Below are positions 27,615-37,779 of a DNA stretch of 42,617 nucleotides, piece by piece. A program made the position numbers and the translations under genes. The notes under the pieces are model-generated. The model was not told the origin of the DNA and searched no databases. It saw nothing but the letters and a program-made list of their open reading frames with translations. The stretch is from Verrucomicrobiota bacterium. Lineage in GTDB: Bacteria; Verrucomicrobiota; Verrucomicrobiia; Opitutales; Opitutaceae. Where the stretch lies: positions 1 through 42,617 of the forward strand of contig JANYFP010000312.1 in the NCBI GenBank assembly GCA_025362555.1, read 5' to 3'. Every line of letters begins with the position of its first letter. Positions within the stretch are counted from its first letter, which is position 1.

Positions 27615-29810
27615 ATGTCTGTTTCTTCCCCCATCACCATAACTGTCGTTACCGACAAGGCCAAGGTTTCGCCGGTTAATTCAAAAGACCGTCCGTTTCC
27701 TTTGGAGTGGACCCGTAATATCGGTATTGCTGCGCACATTGATGCGGGCAAGACGACCACGACGGAGCGTATTCTTTTTTACTCTGGCGCCGTCCATAAA
27801 ATGGGCGAGGTCCACGAAGGTACCACGGTCACCGACTGGATGGAACAGGAGCGCGAGCGTGGTATCACGATTACCGCTGCGGCCATTTCCTGCGCTTGGA
27901 ATGCTTCTTGGGGTCCATGGAAGGGGATTAAGCAACGCATCAATATCATCGACACTCCCGGACACGTTGATTTTACCGCTGAGGTAGAACGTTCCCTCCG
28001 CGTGCTCGATGGTGCTGTGGCCGTGTTTTGCGCCGTTGCCGGTGTGCAACCCCAGTCAGAGACTGTCTGGCGTCAGGCTAATAAATACAAGGTCCCTCGC
28101 GTCGCCTTCATCAATAAGATGGATCGCACCGGTGCCGATTTCTTCCGTGCTGTTTCCGAGATGCGCGAGAAGCTCAAAGCTAATGCCCACCCGATCTTCT
28201 TGCCCATTGGTAAGGAAGAGAATTTTTCTGGTTTGATCGATTTGGTTCAAAACCTTGCTTATTCCTTCGAAGAAGACCCGAAGGATCAATTGGGCATGAA
28301 TCCAAAGACAATGCCGATTCCTGCCGACATGATCGCGCAGACGAAGGAATACCGCGACAAGTTGATCGAGGCCGTTTGCGATTTCGACGATGTCATCGCG
28401 GAAAAGTATCTCAACGGTCAGGAAATCACTGTCGAAGAGTTGATGCTTGGCGTCCGCAAAGCCACGATCTCCCTTCAATTTACGGGTGTTATTCCCGGTT
28501 CAGCGTTCAAGAAGAAAGGCGTTCAACGTCTCTTGGATTGCGTCGTCAACTACCTCCCGAACCCAATCGATGTTCCCCCAATGCAAGGGCAGGATAGCGA
28601 TGGCAAGCCGGTCGAGGCAGTAGTCAGCGATAAAGCCAAAATGGCTGGTCTCGCATTTAAGCTTTGGAATGATCCGTTCGTAGGCCGTCTCGTATTCGTT
28701 CGCGTTTACACTGGCCAGTTGCCGCGCGGCATGGCCGTCTATAATCCTCGCACCCGCCGCACCGAGCGCGTTTCGCGTCTCGTCTTGATGCGCGCGATCG
28801 AGCGCGAGGAAATTGAAGTCGCCTATGCCGGCGATATCTGCGCCGTTGTCGGAGTAAAGGAAGTCATCACCGGCGACACGCTGTGCGACGAAGATTTTGA
28901 CATTCGTCTGGAACCACCATCCTTCCCTGAGCCCGTTATTTCGATGTCGATCGAGCCAAACTCGAAGGCCGACCAGGAAAAACTTGGTATCGCTTTGCAG
29001 CGTCTAGTCGCTGAAGATCCAACGCTCCGCGTTAAGACGGATCAAGACACAGGACAGACAATTCTCGCCGGCATGGGTGAGTTGCACCTCGAGATCATCA
29101 TCGACCGCATGAAGCGCGAGTTCAAGGTCGAGGCGACTTCTGGCAAACCTCAGATCGCTTATCGCGAGACCATCACGGCCTCTGCCGATGGTGAAGGTAA
29201 GTTCATCCGTCAATCTGGTGGCAAAGGCCAATACGGCCACGTTGTCATCAAGATGGAGCCCAATGCCAAGGGCAAAGGAGTTGAGGTCATTAACGAGACC
29301 GTTGGTGGATCGATTCCAAAAGAATTTATCAAACCTTCGACCGATGGCTTGCTTGAGGGTGCCAACAACGGCGTCGTCGCTGGCTTCCCGGTTGTCGACG
29401 TTATTGTCCGCATTGTTGATGGTTCCTTCCACGACGTCGACTCTTCTGAAATGGCGTTCAAGATGGCTGGTATTTTTGCCTTCAAGGATGCGATGAAGAA
29501 AGCCGGTCCGATCATGCTTGAGCCCATCATGGGCGTTGAAGTCACCACTCCTGAAGAATATCAGGGTGACCTCATGGGTGACATTAATCGTCGCCGCGGT
29601 CAGATTCAGGGCATGGAAAACAAGACCGGTGCCTGTATTGTTTCCGCCCACGTCCCGCTTGAATTGCTGTTCGGTTACGTGACCGACATTCGTTCTCTTT
29701 CGAAGGGCCGCGCCAGCGCGTCCATCACTCCTTCTCACTTTGCGCAGGTCCCGAATTCGCAGCTCGCCAAGATTGTCGAGACCAATGCGAAGGGCCCAGC
29801 TCGTACCTGA
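27615..29810 (+). CDS. fusA: Elongation factor G
   Basis: TRNIGIAAHIDAGKTTTTERILFYSG, INIIDTPGHVDFTAEVERSLRVLDG, NKMDRTGADF. Confidence 0.98.
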   Translation: MSVSSPITITVVTDKAKVSPVNSKDRPFPLEWTRNIGIAAHIDAGKTTTTERILFYSGAVHKMGEVHEGTTVTDWMEQERERGITITAAAISCAWNASWGPWKGIKQRINIIDTPGHVDFTAEVERSLRVLDGAVAVFCAVAGVQPQSETVWRQANKYKVPRVAFINKMDRTGADFFRAVSEMREKLKANAHPIFLPIGKEENFSGLIDLVQNLAYSFEEDPKDQLGMNPKTMPIPADMIAQTKEYRDKLIEAVCDFDDVIAEKYLNGQEITVEELMLGVRKATISLQFTGVIPGSAFKKKGVQRLLDCVVNYLPNPIDVPPMQGQDSDGKPVEAVVSDKAKMAGLAFKLWNDPFVGRLVFVRVYTGQLPRGMAVYNPRTRRTERVSRLVLMRAIEREEIEVAYAGDICAVVGVKEVITGDTLCDEDFDIRLEPPSFPEPVISMSIEPNSKADQEKLGIALQRLVAEDPTLRVKTDQDTGQTILAGMGELHLEIIIDRMKREFKVEATSGKPQIAYRETITASADGEGKFIRQSGGKGQYGHVVIKMEPNAKGKGVEVINETVGGSIPKEFIKPSTDGLLEGANNGVVAGFPVVDVIVRIVDGSFHDVDSSEMAFKMAGIFAFKDAMKKAGPIMLEPIMGVEVTTPEEYQGDLMGDINRRRGQIQGMENKTGACIVSAHVPLELLFGYVTDIRSLSKGRASASITPSHFAQVPNSQLAKIVETNAKGPART

Positions 29811-29837
29811 TTTTTAACCTTCGTTCTTTATACTGCC

Positions 29838-30146
29838 ATGAAAGGCCAACGCATTCGCATCAAACTCCAAGGCTACGACTATCGGGTCATCGATCAGTCA
29901 GCTCAGGAAATCGTAGAAACCGCCAAGCGCTCCGGCGCTCGGGTCTCAGGTCCGATTCCTTTGCCCACTCACATCGTAAAGCTTTCGGTCAATCGCTCCC
30001 CCCACGTCGATAAGAAGTCGATGGAGCAGTTCGAATCCCGCACTCACAAGCGCCTCATCGATATTCTCGAGCCAACCGCTCAGACCGTTGATGAACTCAA
30101 AAAACTCAATCTCCCGTCCGGCGTCGATATCACTATCAACGTTTGA
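29838..30146 (+). CDS. rpsJ: 30S ribosomal protein S10
   Basis: [40 protein letters not shown]. Confidence 0.98.
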   Translation: MKGQRIRIKLQGYDYRVIDQSAQEIVETAKRSGARVSGPIPLPTHIVKLSVNRSPHVDKKSMEQFESRTHKRLIDILEPTAQTVDELKKLNLPSGVDITINV

Positions 30147-30248
30147 AATTTCACCCATAACCATCTTAGCAAAAAGCCGGTAAATCCCGGCCCTTGTTAA
30201 TGTAGGTCTAAACAAACGGAATTAATCGTTCCACCTACCACTTAGCCC

Positions 30249-30890
30249 ATGATCGCTACACTATTAGGAAAGAAAATCGGTATGACCCAGGTCTACGACG
30301 CTCAAAACGTCTTAGTCCCGGTTACCGTTGTGGAAGCCGGCCCATGCCCGGTTGTCCAGATTAAGACCATCGAGTCTGACGGCTACAATGCCGTGCAGCT
30401 CGGCTTCGGTGCCAAGAAGGCCGTTCGCGCCTCTAAGGGCGAAGCCAACCACGCCAAGAAGGCCGGTCTCGAAATTACCCCACGGGTATTGAACGAAGTC
30501 CGTCTCACGGAAGTTTCTTCCGTTAAGCTCGGTGACGTCCTCACCGTTGCGATCTTCGCCGAAGGTCAAATCGTCGATGTCATCGGCGTTTCCAAGGGCA
30601 AAGGCTTCCAAGGCGTCGTGAAACGCTTCCGCGTTGCCGGCGGTCCGGCCGCTCACGGTTCGATGTTCCATCGCCGTATCGGTTCGGTCGGTATGCGTCA
30701 GACTCCCGGTCGCGTTTGGAAGAATCAACGCATGCCCGGTCACATGGGCAGTGATTTCCGCACGGTCCAGAATCTGCGGATCGTCAAGATTATCGCCGAG
30801 AAGAACCTTATCCTCGTTAAGGGTGCCATCCCTGGCGCGAACGGCGACGATGTTATCGTTCGCTCCGGTAAGAAAGCCAAGAAAGTCTAA
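30249..30890 (+). CDS. rplC: 50S ribosomal protein L3
   Basis: LLGKKIGMTQVYD, KGKGFQGVVKRF, GSVGMRQTPGRVWKNQRMPGHMG. Confidence 0.98.
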   Translation: MIATLLGKKIGMTQVYDAQNVLVPVTVVEAGPCPVVQIKTIESDGYNAVQLGFGAKKAVRASKGEANHAKKAGLEITPRVLNEVRLTEVSSVKLGDVLTVAIFAEGQIVDVIGVSKGKGFQGVVKRFRVAGGPAAHGSMFHRRIGSVGMRQTPGRVWKNQRMPGHMGSDFRTVQNLRIVKIIAEKNLILVKGAIPGANGDDVIVRSGKKAKKV

Positions 30891-30910
30891 GCACCGGAGA
30901 ACGCCACCAC

Positions 30911-31543
30911 ATGAAGCTCAAAATTTTCACATCCGACGCCACGAATAGCTCTGAAGGGGATTTCAATATTCCTACGTTCGAAGGCAGCAAAGGTACGCAG
31001 GCGGTTAAGGAAGTCGTCGTCGCTCATCGCGCGAACGCTCGCCTTGGCACGCACTCCACAAAAACCCGCGGCGAAGTTCGCGGTGGCGGTAAAAAGCCAT
31101 GGGCCCAGAAGGGCACTGGCCGCGCCCGTGCCGGTTCCATTCGTTCTCCCTTGTGGGGCGGCGGTGGTGTCGTATTCGGCCCAAAGCCACGCGACTATTC
31201 CAAGAAAATCAACGGCAAGGTGAAGGCGCTCGCTTTCAGCCGCGCTTTGTTTGATCGCGCGCTCGCCGGTGACGTTAGCGTCATAGAAGCTTTCGCGCCA
31301 TCCCAAGCAAAGACGAAGATGATGAATCAAATCATCTCGCGCATCGCGCCGAAGGGCAAGGTGCTCATTGTCGACGATCAGTTCACCGACGTCGCAATTC
31401 GTTCTGCGAGCAATCTCAAGCGGGTTACGTATCAGGAAGCGTCGAAGCTCAACACGCTCGACCTCGTTACCTACAGCTGGATTGTCGTTTCCACCAAGGC
31501 CATCGAGAAGATTATCGTCCGCGCTACCGGAGCCAAGTCATGA
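30911..31543 (+). CDS. rplD: 50S ribosomal protein L4
   Basis: ARLGTHSTKTRGEVRGGGKKPWAQKGTGRARAGSIRSPLWGGGGVVFGPKPRDYS. Confidence 0.98.
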   Translation: MKLKIFTSDATNSSEGDFNIPTFEGSKGTQAVKEVVVAHRANARLGTHSTKTRGEVRGGGKKPWAQKGTGRARAGSIRSPLWGGGGVVFGPKPRDYSKKINGKVKALAFSRALFDRALAGDVSVIEAFAPSQAKTKMMNQIISRIAPKGKVLIVDDQFTDVAIRSASNLKRVTYQEASKLNTLDLVTYSWIVVSTKAIEKIIVRATGAKS

Positions 31544-31824
31544 TCAACGCTGATAAAATTTTAAAGCACATCCGTCTGACGGAGAAATCTAACAAGCTTT
31601 CTTCCAACTACGGCCAATACACGTTTGACGTGTTCACCTCAGCTACGAAGCACACTGTGCGCGCGGCCGTTGAACAGACTTTCAAAGTCACCGTCACTCG
31701 CGTGAACATCATTAACCGGAAGGGCAAGCCAAAGAAGTCCCGTCGTGGCCAGCCGATCAAAGCTTCCGACAGCAAGCGCGCCATTGTTACCCTGAAACAG
31801 GGCGACAAAATCGAGCTAACCTAA
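31540..31824 (+). CDS. rplW: 50S ribosomal protein L23
   Basis: HIRLTEKSNKLSSNYGQYTFDVFTSATKHTVRAAVEQTFKVTVTRVNIINRKGK; position between L4 and L2. Confidence 0.96.
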   Translation: MINADKILKHIRLTEKSNKLSSNYGQYTFDVFTSATKHTVRAAVEQTFKVTVTRVNIINRKGKPKKSRRGQPIKASDSKRAIVTLKQGDKIELT

Positions 31825-31845
31825 GCCCGCTGGAGATTACCCACC

Positions 31846-32712
31846 ATGGCACTCAAATCTTTCCGTCCTCTCACTCCGTCGCTCCGGTTCACCACGTTGA
31901 ATCGTCCGGCCGAGATTTCCAAAAAACGTCCTGAGCGCTCGCTCGTCGAGCCCAAGCCAAAGACTGGCGGACGCAATGCGTATGGTCGCATCACGTCGCG
32001 GCGTCGCGGCGGTGGCCATAAACAGCTTTATCGCATCATCGATTTCAAGCGCACCAAGCTCGACATCAAGGCCACGGTCCAAGCGATCGAATACGATCCA
32101 AATCGTAGCGCCCTACTTGCACTGCTCGCTTATACCGATGGAACGAAGAGCTACATTCTCGCCCCCCAGGGCCTGAACGCGGGCGACACCGTCTACGCGG
32201 CGCTCACCACTGACACGAATGATTATCGTCCCGGCAATTCGTTCCTCGTCGGTTCGATTCCACCGGCGACAAAATTGAATTCTGTCGAGTTGATGCCAGG
32301 TCGCGGTGCACAGATTGCACGCGCCGCCGGCACCTCTGCTGAGCTCGTCACTGTGGAAAATGGTTATGCTCAGATCCGTCTCTCCTCAGGTGAGACCCGT
32401 TTGATCAACGCCAAATGCCGCGCCACCATTGGCGAGGTTTCGAATGCTGATCATAGCAAACGCAAATTGGGCAAAGCCGGCCGCAATCGTTGGCTCGGTA
32501 AGCGTCCTCGCGTTCGTGGTGTCGCCATGAATCCGGTCGACCACCCGAACGGTGGCGGTCAGGGCAAATCCAAGGGCGGCGGCGGTCGTCAGCACCTTGT
32601 GTCGCCATGGGGCCAGCTCGCGAAGGGTTTCCCAACGCGTCGTCGTACCAAGCTTTCCAGCTCTTTCATTCTTGTCCGCGCCAACGGTCGTCCGCCGCGC
32701 AACAAGAAATAA
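31846..32712 (+). CDS. rplB: 50S ribosomal protein L2
   Basis: RPLTPSLRFTTL, GRITSRRRGGGHKQLYRIIDFKR, RGVAMNPVDHPNGGGQGKSKGG. Confidence 0.98.
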   Translation: MALKSFRPLTPSLRFTTLNRPAEISKKRPERSLVEPKPKTGGRNAYGRITSRRRGGGHKQLYRIIDFKRTKLDIKATVQAIEYDPNRSALLALLAYTDGTKSYILAPQGLNAGDTVYAALTTDTNDYRPGNSFLVGSIPPATKLNSVELMPGRGAQIARAAGTSAELVTVENGYAQIRLSSGETRLINAKCRATIGEVSNADHSKRKLGKAGRNRWLGKRPRVRGVAMNPVDHPNGGGQGKSKGGGGRQHLVSPWGQLAKGFPTRRRTKLSSSFILVRANGRPPRNKK

Positions 32713-32741
32713 CCCCGCGCTCATCCGGAGAATAATTCACC

Positions 32742-33020
32742 ATGGCACGTTCGATCAAAAAAGGTTACTTCGTTGATTACCACCTTCTGGAAAAAATCCA
32801 GAAGGCGGCCAAGATCACGGGCACCCGCAAACCCATCCAGACTTGGAGCCGCCGCTCAACCGTGACGCCCGAGTTCGTTGGCCACACCATCAGCATTCAT
32901 AATGGTAAGGCCCACATCGCTGTTTACATCACGGAGAACATGGTCGGGCACAAGCTCGGTGAGTTCGCCCCTACGCGCCTCTTCAAGTCGCACGGTGGCA
33001 TGACCCGTAAGGAAATTTGA
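32742..33020 (+). CDS. rpsS: 30S ribosomal protein S19
   Basis: [67 protein letters not shown]. Confidence 0.98.
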   Translation: MARSIKKGYFVDYHLLEKIQKAAKITGTRKPIQTWSRRSTVTPEFVGHTISIHNGKAHIAVYITENMVGHKLGEFAPTRLFKSHGGMTRKEI

Positions 33021-33046
33021 GGCCTCGGCCCAACTGGAATACCACA

Positions 33047-33388
33047 ATGGAAATTCAAGCACTCACCCGCAACGCGCACATGTCGCCCAAGAAGGTTCGC
33101 GAAGTCGCGCGCCTCATCCAGGGCCGCAGCGTCACCGAGGCGCTGGACTTTATCGCCCTCATTCCGCGCAAGTCCGCCCGCCTCCTCGCCAAGACGCTCA
33201 AGAGCGCCGTGGCCAACGCCGAGAACAACAACAGCATCTCCGCCGACCAATTGGTCGTGCACCGCGCTCTCATCGAGAACGGTCCGGTTTTGAAGCGTTT
33301 CAAGGCTGGTGCCAAAGGCTCGGCCAAACCCCGTGTCAAGCGCATGTCACATCTGCGCATCATCCTTTCCGACGGCAAACCTAACTAA
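33047..33388 (+). CDS. rplV: 50S ribosomal protein L22
   Basis: ATG at 33047: [36 protein letters not shown]. Confidence 0.97.
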   Translation: MEIQALTRNAHMSPKKVREVARLIQGRSVTEALDFIALIPRKSARLLAKTLKSAVANAENNNSISADQLVVHRALIENGPVLKRFKAGAKGSAKPRVKRMSHLRIILSDGKPN

Positions 33389-33396
33389 CTCCTACC

Positions 33397-34026
33397 ATGG
33401 GACAAAAGACTAACCCAACAGGCTTCCGCCTTGCCGTCCGCCGCAACTGGCAGTCACGCTGGTTCGCGCGCAAGAAGGATTTCGCCAAGCTGCTCCACGA
33501 GGATCAAGTCATCCGCACCACGCTGATGGAAAAACTCAAGCAGGCCTCCGTTCCACGCATCTTCATTGAGCGCGCTGGCAACCGCGTGCGCGTCAAAATC
33601 TTCACCGCTCGCCCTGGCATCGTCATCGGCAAGAAGGGCCAAGAGGTCGAGAACATGAAGGCTCAGCTCGCCAAATTGACGGGCAAAGAAGTCTTGCTCG
33701 ATATTCAAGAGGTCAAGAAGCCGGAAGTCGAGGCACAGCTCGTGGCTGAAAACGTAGCGCTGCAACTTGAGCGCCGCATTGCCTTCCGCCGCGCCATCAA
33801 GAAATCCATTCAGATCGCGATGTCCCTCGGAATCGACGGCATCAAGATCCAGTGCTCCGGTCGCCTCGGTGGCGCCGATATCGCTCGCCGTGAGTGGCAG
33901 CGTCAGGGCCGCATCCCGCTGCAAACCTTGCGCGAGAACATCGATTACGGCTTCGCCGAAGCCCAGACCGTCTGGGGCAAGATCGGTGTCAAATGCTGGA
34001 TCTGCAAAAAAGACGAATCCAACTAA
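33397..34026 (+). CDS. rpsC: 30S ribosomal protein S3
   Basis: [73 protein letters not shown]. Confidence 0.98.
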   Translation: MGQKTNPTGFRLAVRRNWQSRWFARKKDFAKLLHEDQVIRTTLMEKLKQASVPRIFIERAGNRVRVKIFTARPGIVIGKKGQEVENMKAQLAKLTGKEVLLDIQEVKKPEVEAQLVAENVALQLERRIAFRRAIKKSIQIAMSLGIDGIKIQCSGRLGGADIARREWQRQGRIPLQTLRENIDYGFAEAQTVWGKIGVKCWICKKDESN

Positions 34027-34070
34027 AAATTTATCTGGCCCAAGCGTAAAGCTTAACGCCCACTGATACC

Positions 34071-34493
34071 ATGGCTCTCCAACCCGCACGTACTAAATAC
34101 CGCAAGATGATGAAAGGTTCTCGCGCTGGCAATGCCAAGCGCGGCAACACTCTCGCCTTCGGTGAATTCGGCCTGCAATCCCTTTCCCGCGGTCCAATGA
34201 CCGGTCAGCAAATTGAGGCTGCGCGCGTCACCATCGCCCGCCATCTCAAGCGCAAGGGCAAGCTCTGGATTCGGATCTTCCCGCACAAGCCAGTGACCAA
34301 GAAGCCGCAGGAAGTGCGTATGGGTCAAGGTAAGGGCCCAGTTGAATTCTACGTCGCGGTGATCAAGCCAGGCGCAGTGCTCTTCGAGCTCGCTGGTGTC
34401 TCAGCCAATATCGCTCGTGAGGCTTTCCGCCTTGCTGACGCCAAACTGCCATTCCGCTGCCGATTCATCGTCCGCGAAGGTGCTGCTGCCTAA
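34071..34493 (+). CDS. rplP: 50S ribosomal protein L16
   Basis: [64 protein letters not shown]. Confidence 0.98.
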   Translation: MALQPARTKYRKMMKGSRAGNAKRGNTLAFGEFGLQSLSRGPMTGQQIEAARVTIARHLKRKGKLWIRIFPHKPVTKKPQEVRMGQGKGPVEFYVAVIKPGAVLFELAGVSANIAREAFRLADAKLPFRCRFIVREGAAA

Positions 34494-34513
34494 TTAAAAG
34501 AAAAACGATCGTC

Positions 34514-34714
34514 ATGACTTCCAAAGAAATCCGCGAACTCGCACCTGCCGAGATCACCACCCAGCTCCGCGAGACCCGCGAAAAGCTCCTCCAACTCCGC
34601 CTGCGCAAGAACACCGGTCAGGTTGAAAAGCCCCATTTGCTCCGCGAATACCGCAAGGACATCGCCCGCTTGGAGACTATCCTCAAGCAGAAGAACACTC
34701 CGAAGGCCGCTTGA
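34514..34714 (+). CDS. rpmC: 50S ribosomal protein L29
   Basis: [57 protein letters not shown]. Confidence 0.97.
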   Translation: MTSKEIRELAPAEITTQLRETREKLLQLRLRKNTGQVEKPHLLREYRKDIARLETILKQKNTPKAA

Positions 34715-34744
34715 GTTCGCTCGGCGCTCTAACCGCTCACTACC

Positions 34745-35089
34745 ATGTCCACTCCCGTACGTAACAACCGCCGCAAGACGCTGATTGGTTTCGTCAGCTC
34801 CAAAATGGGCGACAAGTCTGTCAAGGTCACTGTCCCTTACAAGACACCCCATCCCCTTTACCACAAGGTCATCAATCGTAAGACCGTTCTTCACGTCCAC
34901 GACGAGAAAAACGAGACCAAGGTTGGCGATAAGATCGAGGTTATGGAGACCCGTCCCCTCAGTCGCCTGAAGCGCTGGCGCGTGATCCGCGTCGTTGAGG
35001 CCTCCGTTGGCCTTGATATCGTTGCCGTTACCGAGAAGGACGTCGCCGAGGCAGTGCCGACCAAGACCACCAAGGCCAATAAAGCCTAA
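34745..35089 (+). CDS. rpsQ: 30S ribosomal protein S17 (with C-terminal extension)
   Basis: [80 protein letters not shown]. Confidence 0.97.
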   Translation: MSTPVRNNRRKTLIGFVSSKMGDKSVKVTVPYKTPHPLYHKVINRKTVLHVHDEKNETKVGDKIEVMETRPLSRLKRWRVIRVVEASVGLDIVAVTEKDVAEAVPTKTTKANKA

Positions 35090-35112
35090 CCCTCGCAAAA
35101 GGAAATACTACC

Positions 35113-35478
35113 ATGATCCAGATGCGTTCAATTCTCGATATTGCTGATAACACTGGCGCGCGCCGCGCGTCGATGATCGGCAAGATCGGACATCCTTCCC
35201 GCTACGCCCACGTTGGTGATATCATCACCATCAATATCAAAGAGAGCGCCACCGGTGCGACCGTCAAGAAAGGTGAGGTCGTCAAGGCCGTCATCGTTCG
35301 GACGAAGGCCGCCCTGCGCCGCGCTGACGGTAGCTATCTCCGTTTCGATTCCAACGCTGTCGTCATCATTGGCGAAGATGGTAACCCGAAAGGTACCCGC
35401 ATTTTCGGCCCGGTTGCTCGCGAGCTCCGCGCCAAAAATTACATGAAGATCATCTCGCTCGCTCCGGAGGTTCTCTAA
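35113..35478 (+). CDS. rplN: 50S ribosomal protein L14
   Basis: [57 protein letters not shown]. Confidence 0.98.
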   Translation: MIQMRSILDIADNTGARRASMIGKIGHPSRYAHVGDIITINIKESATGATVKKGEVVKAVIVRTKAALRRADGSYLRFDSNAVVIIGEDGNPKGTRIFGPVARELRAKNYMKIISLAPEVL

Positions 35479-35479
35479 C

Positions 35480-35758
35480 ATGGCCCAGAAATTTCACATC
35501 AAACGCAACGACGCCGTCGTTGTCATCGCCGGTGCCCACAAGGGTAAACAGGGCAAGGTCCTTGAGATCCGTGCTGCTAAGAATCGCGCCGTCGTTGAAG
35601 GCGTCGCCATGATCAAGCGCCACCTCAAGAAGTCCCAGGAAAATCCCCAGGGTAAAATCGCTGAGCGCGAAGGTACGGTCCATGTATCGAACCTGATGCT
35701 CCTCACGCGCTACGAGCAATCGAAGCGCACGAAGAAGCCCGCCGCTGCCACTGCCTAA
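35480..35758 (+). CDS. rplX: 50S ribosomal protein L24
   Basis: FHIKRNDAVVVIAGAHKGKQGKVLEIRAAKNRAVVEGVAMIKRHLKKSQENPQGKI. Confidence 0.97.
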   Translation: MAQKFHIKRNDAVVVIAGAHKGKQGKVLEIRAAKNRAVVEGVAMIKRHLKKSQENPQGKIAEREGTVHVSNLMLLTRYEQSKRTKKPAAATA

Positions 35759-35856
35759 CGCTGAATCCGATGGACACGCTTCATTGCCGTGTTCCTCGCC
35801 CCCTTTTTAATCGAACATCTCAACCTCGCATCCGGCTCGGAAACCCGGTCGCACTC

Positions 35857-36435
35857 ATGAGCAAACAACTGACACCTCTGCAGAAACATTATATCGAGAC
35901 GGTAGTACCCGCCTTGACGACCTCCCGCGGCTACCTGAACGTACATCAGGTGCCAAAGCTTTCGAAGATCGTCCTCAACACCGGTATCGGTGCTGAAGCC
36001 GATAAGACCATCATCGCTGACACAGCTCGCGACATGGGGCTTATTGCCGGACAAAAGCCCGTGCTCAACCGTTCGAAGAAGGCGATCGCTAACTTCAAGC
36101 TGAAGCCCAACCAAATCACAGGTTGTCACGTGACGCTTCGCGGCGAAAACATGTGGCACTTCTTCATGCGCCTCCTCGCAGTCGCTCTGCCGTCCATCCG
36201 CGACTTCCGCGGAGTTCCGAACAAGCTCGATGGGCAAGGCAACTACACCATCGGCATCACGGACTTCACCATTTTCCCAGAGATCGTGGTTGAGAATAAC
36301 AAACGCTCGATGGGCCTCGATATCACTTTCGTAACCTCGGCTGAGACCGATGACGAAGCTCGCGAATTTTTGAAGCTGATGGGCATGCCGTTCCGTCGCA
36401 TCGATCCCGTGCCAGCCAAGACCACCGCCGCCTAA
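35857..36435 (+). CDS. rplE: 50S ribosomal protein L5
   Basis: ATG at 35857: MSKQLTPLQKHYIETVVPAL; KIVLNTGIGAEA, GQKPVLNRSKKAIANFKL, FLKLMGMPF. Confidence 0.96.
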   Translation: MSKQLTPLQKHYIETVVPALTTSRGYLNVHQVPKLSKIVLNTGIGAEADKTIIADTARDMGLIAGQKPVLNRSKKAIANFKLKPNQITGCHVTLRGENMWHFFMRLLAVALPSIRDFRGVPNKLDGQGNYTIGITDFTIFPEIVVENNKRSMGLDITFVTSAETDDEAREFLKLMGMPFRRIDPVPAKTTAA

Positions 36436-36447
36436 CCTTACCGCGCC

Positions 36448-36753
36448 ATGCCGAAAACTTCCGCCATCGAACGCAACAAGAAGCGTATTCGCCTCACTGA
36501 AAAGCACGCCGTCAAGCGCGCTGAATTGAAGGCCATTCTCGCCAACGTGACCACCACGGACGAAGAATTTTTCGCCGCCCAGAAGAAGCTCGCGAAACTT
36601 CCGCGCAATTCTTCTCGCGTCCGCATCCGTAACCGTTGTTCGCTGAGTGGACGTCCACGCGGCTTCCATCGCCGTTTCGGTGTCTCCCGTATCACCCTTC
36701 GCGAGCTCGCGCTTGCAGGTAAGATCCCGGGCGTCACCAAGTCCTCCTGGTAA
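36448..36753 (+). CDS. rpsN: 30S ribosomal protein S14 (zinc-independent type)
   Basis: [41 protein letters not shown]; no CxxC pairs. Confidence 0.97.
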   Translation: MPKTSAIERNKKRIRLTEKHAVKRAELKAILANVTTTDEEFFAAQKKLAKLPRNSSRVRIRNRCSLSGRPRGFHRRFGVSRITLRELALAGKIPGVTKSSW

Positions 36754-36812
36754 CCACTTTCCCGCCGGAAGTCGGATATGATCCGACGGGTAATCTAAAA
36801 TAACATCCATCC

Positions 36813-37205
36813 ATGACAGATCCAATCAGTGATTTCTTAACCCGCCTCCGCAATGCGTCGAAGGCCGGTCTCGCCGAATGCGCCATGCCGCACTCGCAAA
36901 TGAAGGAAAGCCTCGCCAATATTCTTAAGGCTGAAGGTTTCATTCGCAACGTCACGAACGGCGTCGATGAGCGCGGTCACAAGACCGTTGTTGTCACGAT
37001 GAAGTACGTTGACAGCGCTCCGGTCATCACCGGCCTCAAGCGTTCTTCCACTCCCGGTCGCCGGATGTATTCCGGATATTCCGAAATCCCCCGCGTCCTC
37101 AATGGCCTCGGAATCTCAATCATCTCCACGTCCAAGGGTCTCATGAAAGACCAGGACGCCCGTCGCAACAAGCTCGGTGGCGAACTCGTCTGCACCGTTT
37201 GGTAA
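36813..37205 (+). CDS. rpsH: 30S ribosomal protein S8
   Basis: MTDPISDFLTRLRNASKAG, ISIISTSKGLMKDQDARRNKLGGELVCTVW. Confidence 0.98.
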   Translation: MTDPISDFLTRLRNASKAGLAECAMPHSQMKESLANILKAEGFIRNVTNGVDERGHKTVVVTMKYVDSAPVITGLKRSSTPGRRMYSGYSEIPRVLNGLGISIISTSKGLMKDQDARRNKLGGELVCTVW

Positions 37206-37219
37206 GGAAAAACACCACC

Positions 37220-37765
37220 ATGAGCAGAATCGGCAAACAACCAGTCCCAATTCCCGAGAAGGTCAAAATCGACATCAAAGGCACCACCGTGCTCGTCGAA
37301 GGCCCAAAGGGTAAAGTCCAAAAAACTTTCGCGTCCGTCGTGAAGATCGAGAAGAAAGACAACACCGTTGTCGTCTCGCCTTCTGATGAGACTCGCTTCT
37401 CCCGCGCCATGTTCGGCACCGCTCGTTCGGTGATCGCTGGCATGGTCAAGGGCGTCAGCGTCGGCTACTTGAAAGAGCTCGAAATTCAGGGCGTCGGCTT
37501 CAAAGCCATCCTTAAGGGCAATAAGCTCGATCTCGCTCTCGGCTATTCGCATCCCATTCTCCACGACATCCCAGAAGGTATTAAAGTTACCGTCACCGAT
37601 CAGACCAAGTTGAAGATCGAGGGTGCCGACAAGCAGCTCGTCGGTCAGGTCACCGCCGAAATCCGCGCTTACTATCCGCCTGAGCCATATAAAGGCAAGG
37701 GCGTGCGCATCGTTGGCGAGCACGCAGAGCGCGTCCGCCGCAAGGAAGGCAAGACCGTCGCCTAA
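37220..37765 (+). CDS. rplF: 50S ribosomal protein L6
   Basis: ATG at 37220: MSRIGKQPVPIPEKVKIDIKG; IRAYYPPEPYKGKGVRIVGEHAERVRRKEGKT. Confidence 0.97.
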   Translation: MSRIGKQPVPIPEKVKIDIKGTTVLVEGPKGKVQKTFASVVKIEKKDNTVVVSPSDETRFSRAMFGTARSVIAGMVKGVSVGYLKELEIQGVGFKAILKGNKLDLALGYSHPILHDIPEGIKVTVTDQTKLKIEGADKQLVGQVTAEIRAYYPPEPYKGKGVRIVGEHAERVRRKEGKTVA

Positions 37766-37779
37766 CCGCACCACCACCC

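Noticed and set aside
35755-36825. 356-aa minus-strand ORF
   Set aside because: Entirely antisense to rplE, rpsN and the start of rpsH; a shadow ORF caused by codon bias in highly expressed GC-rich genes.
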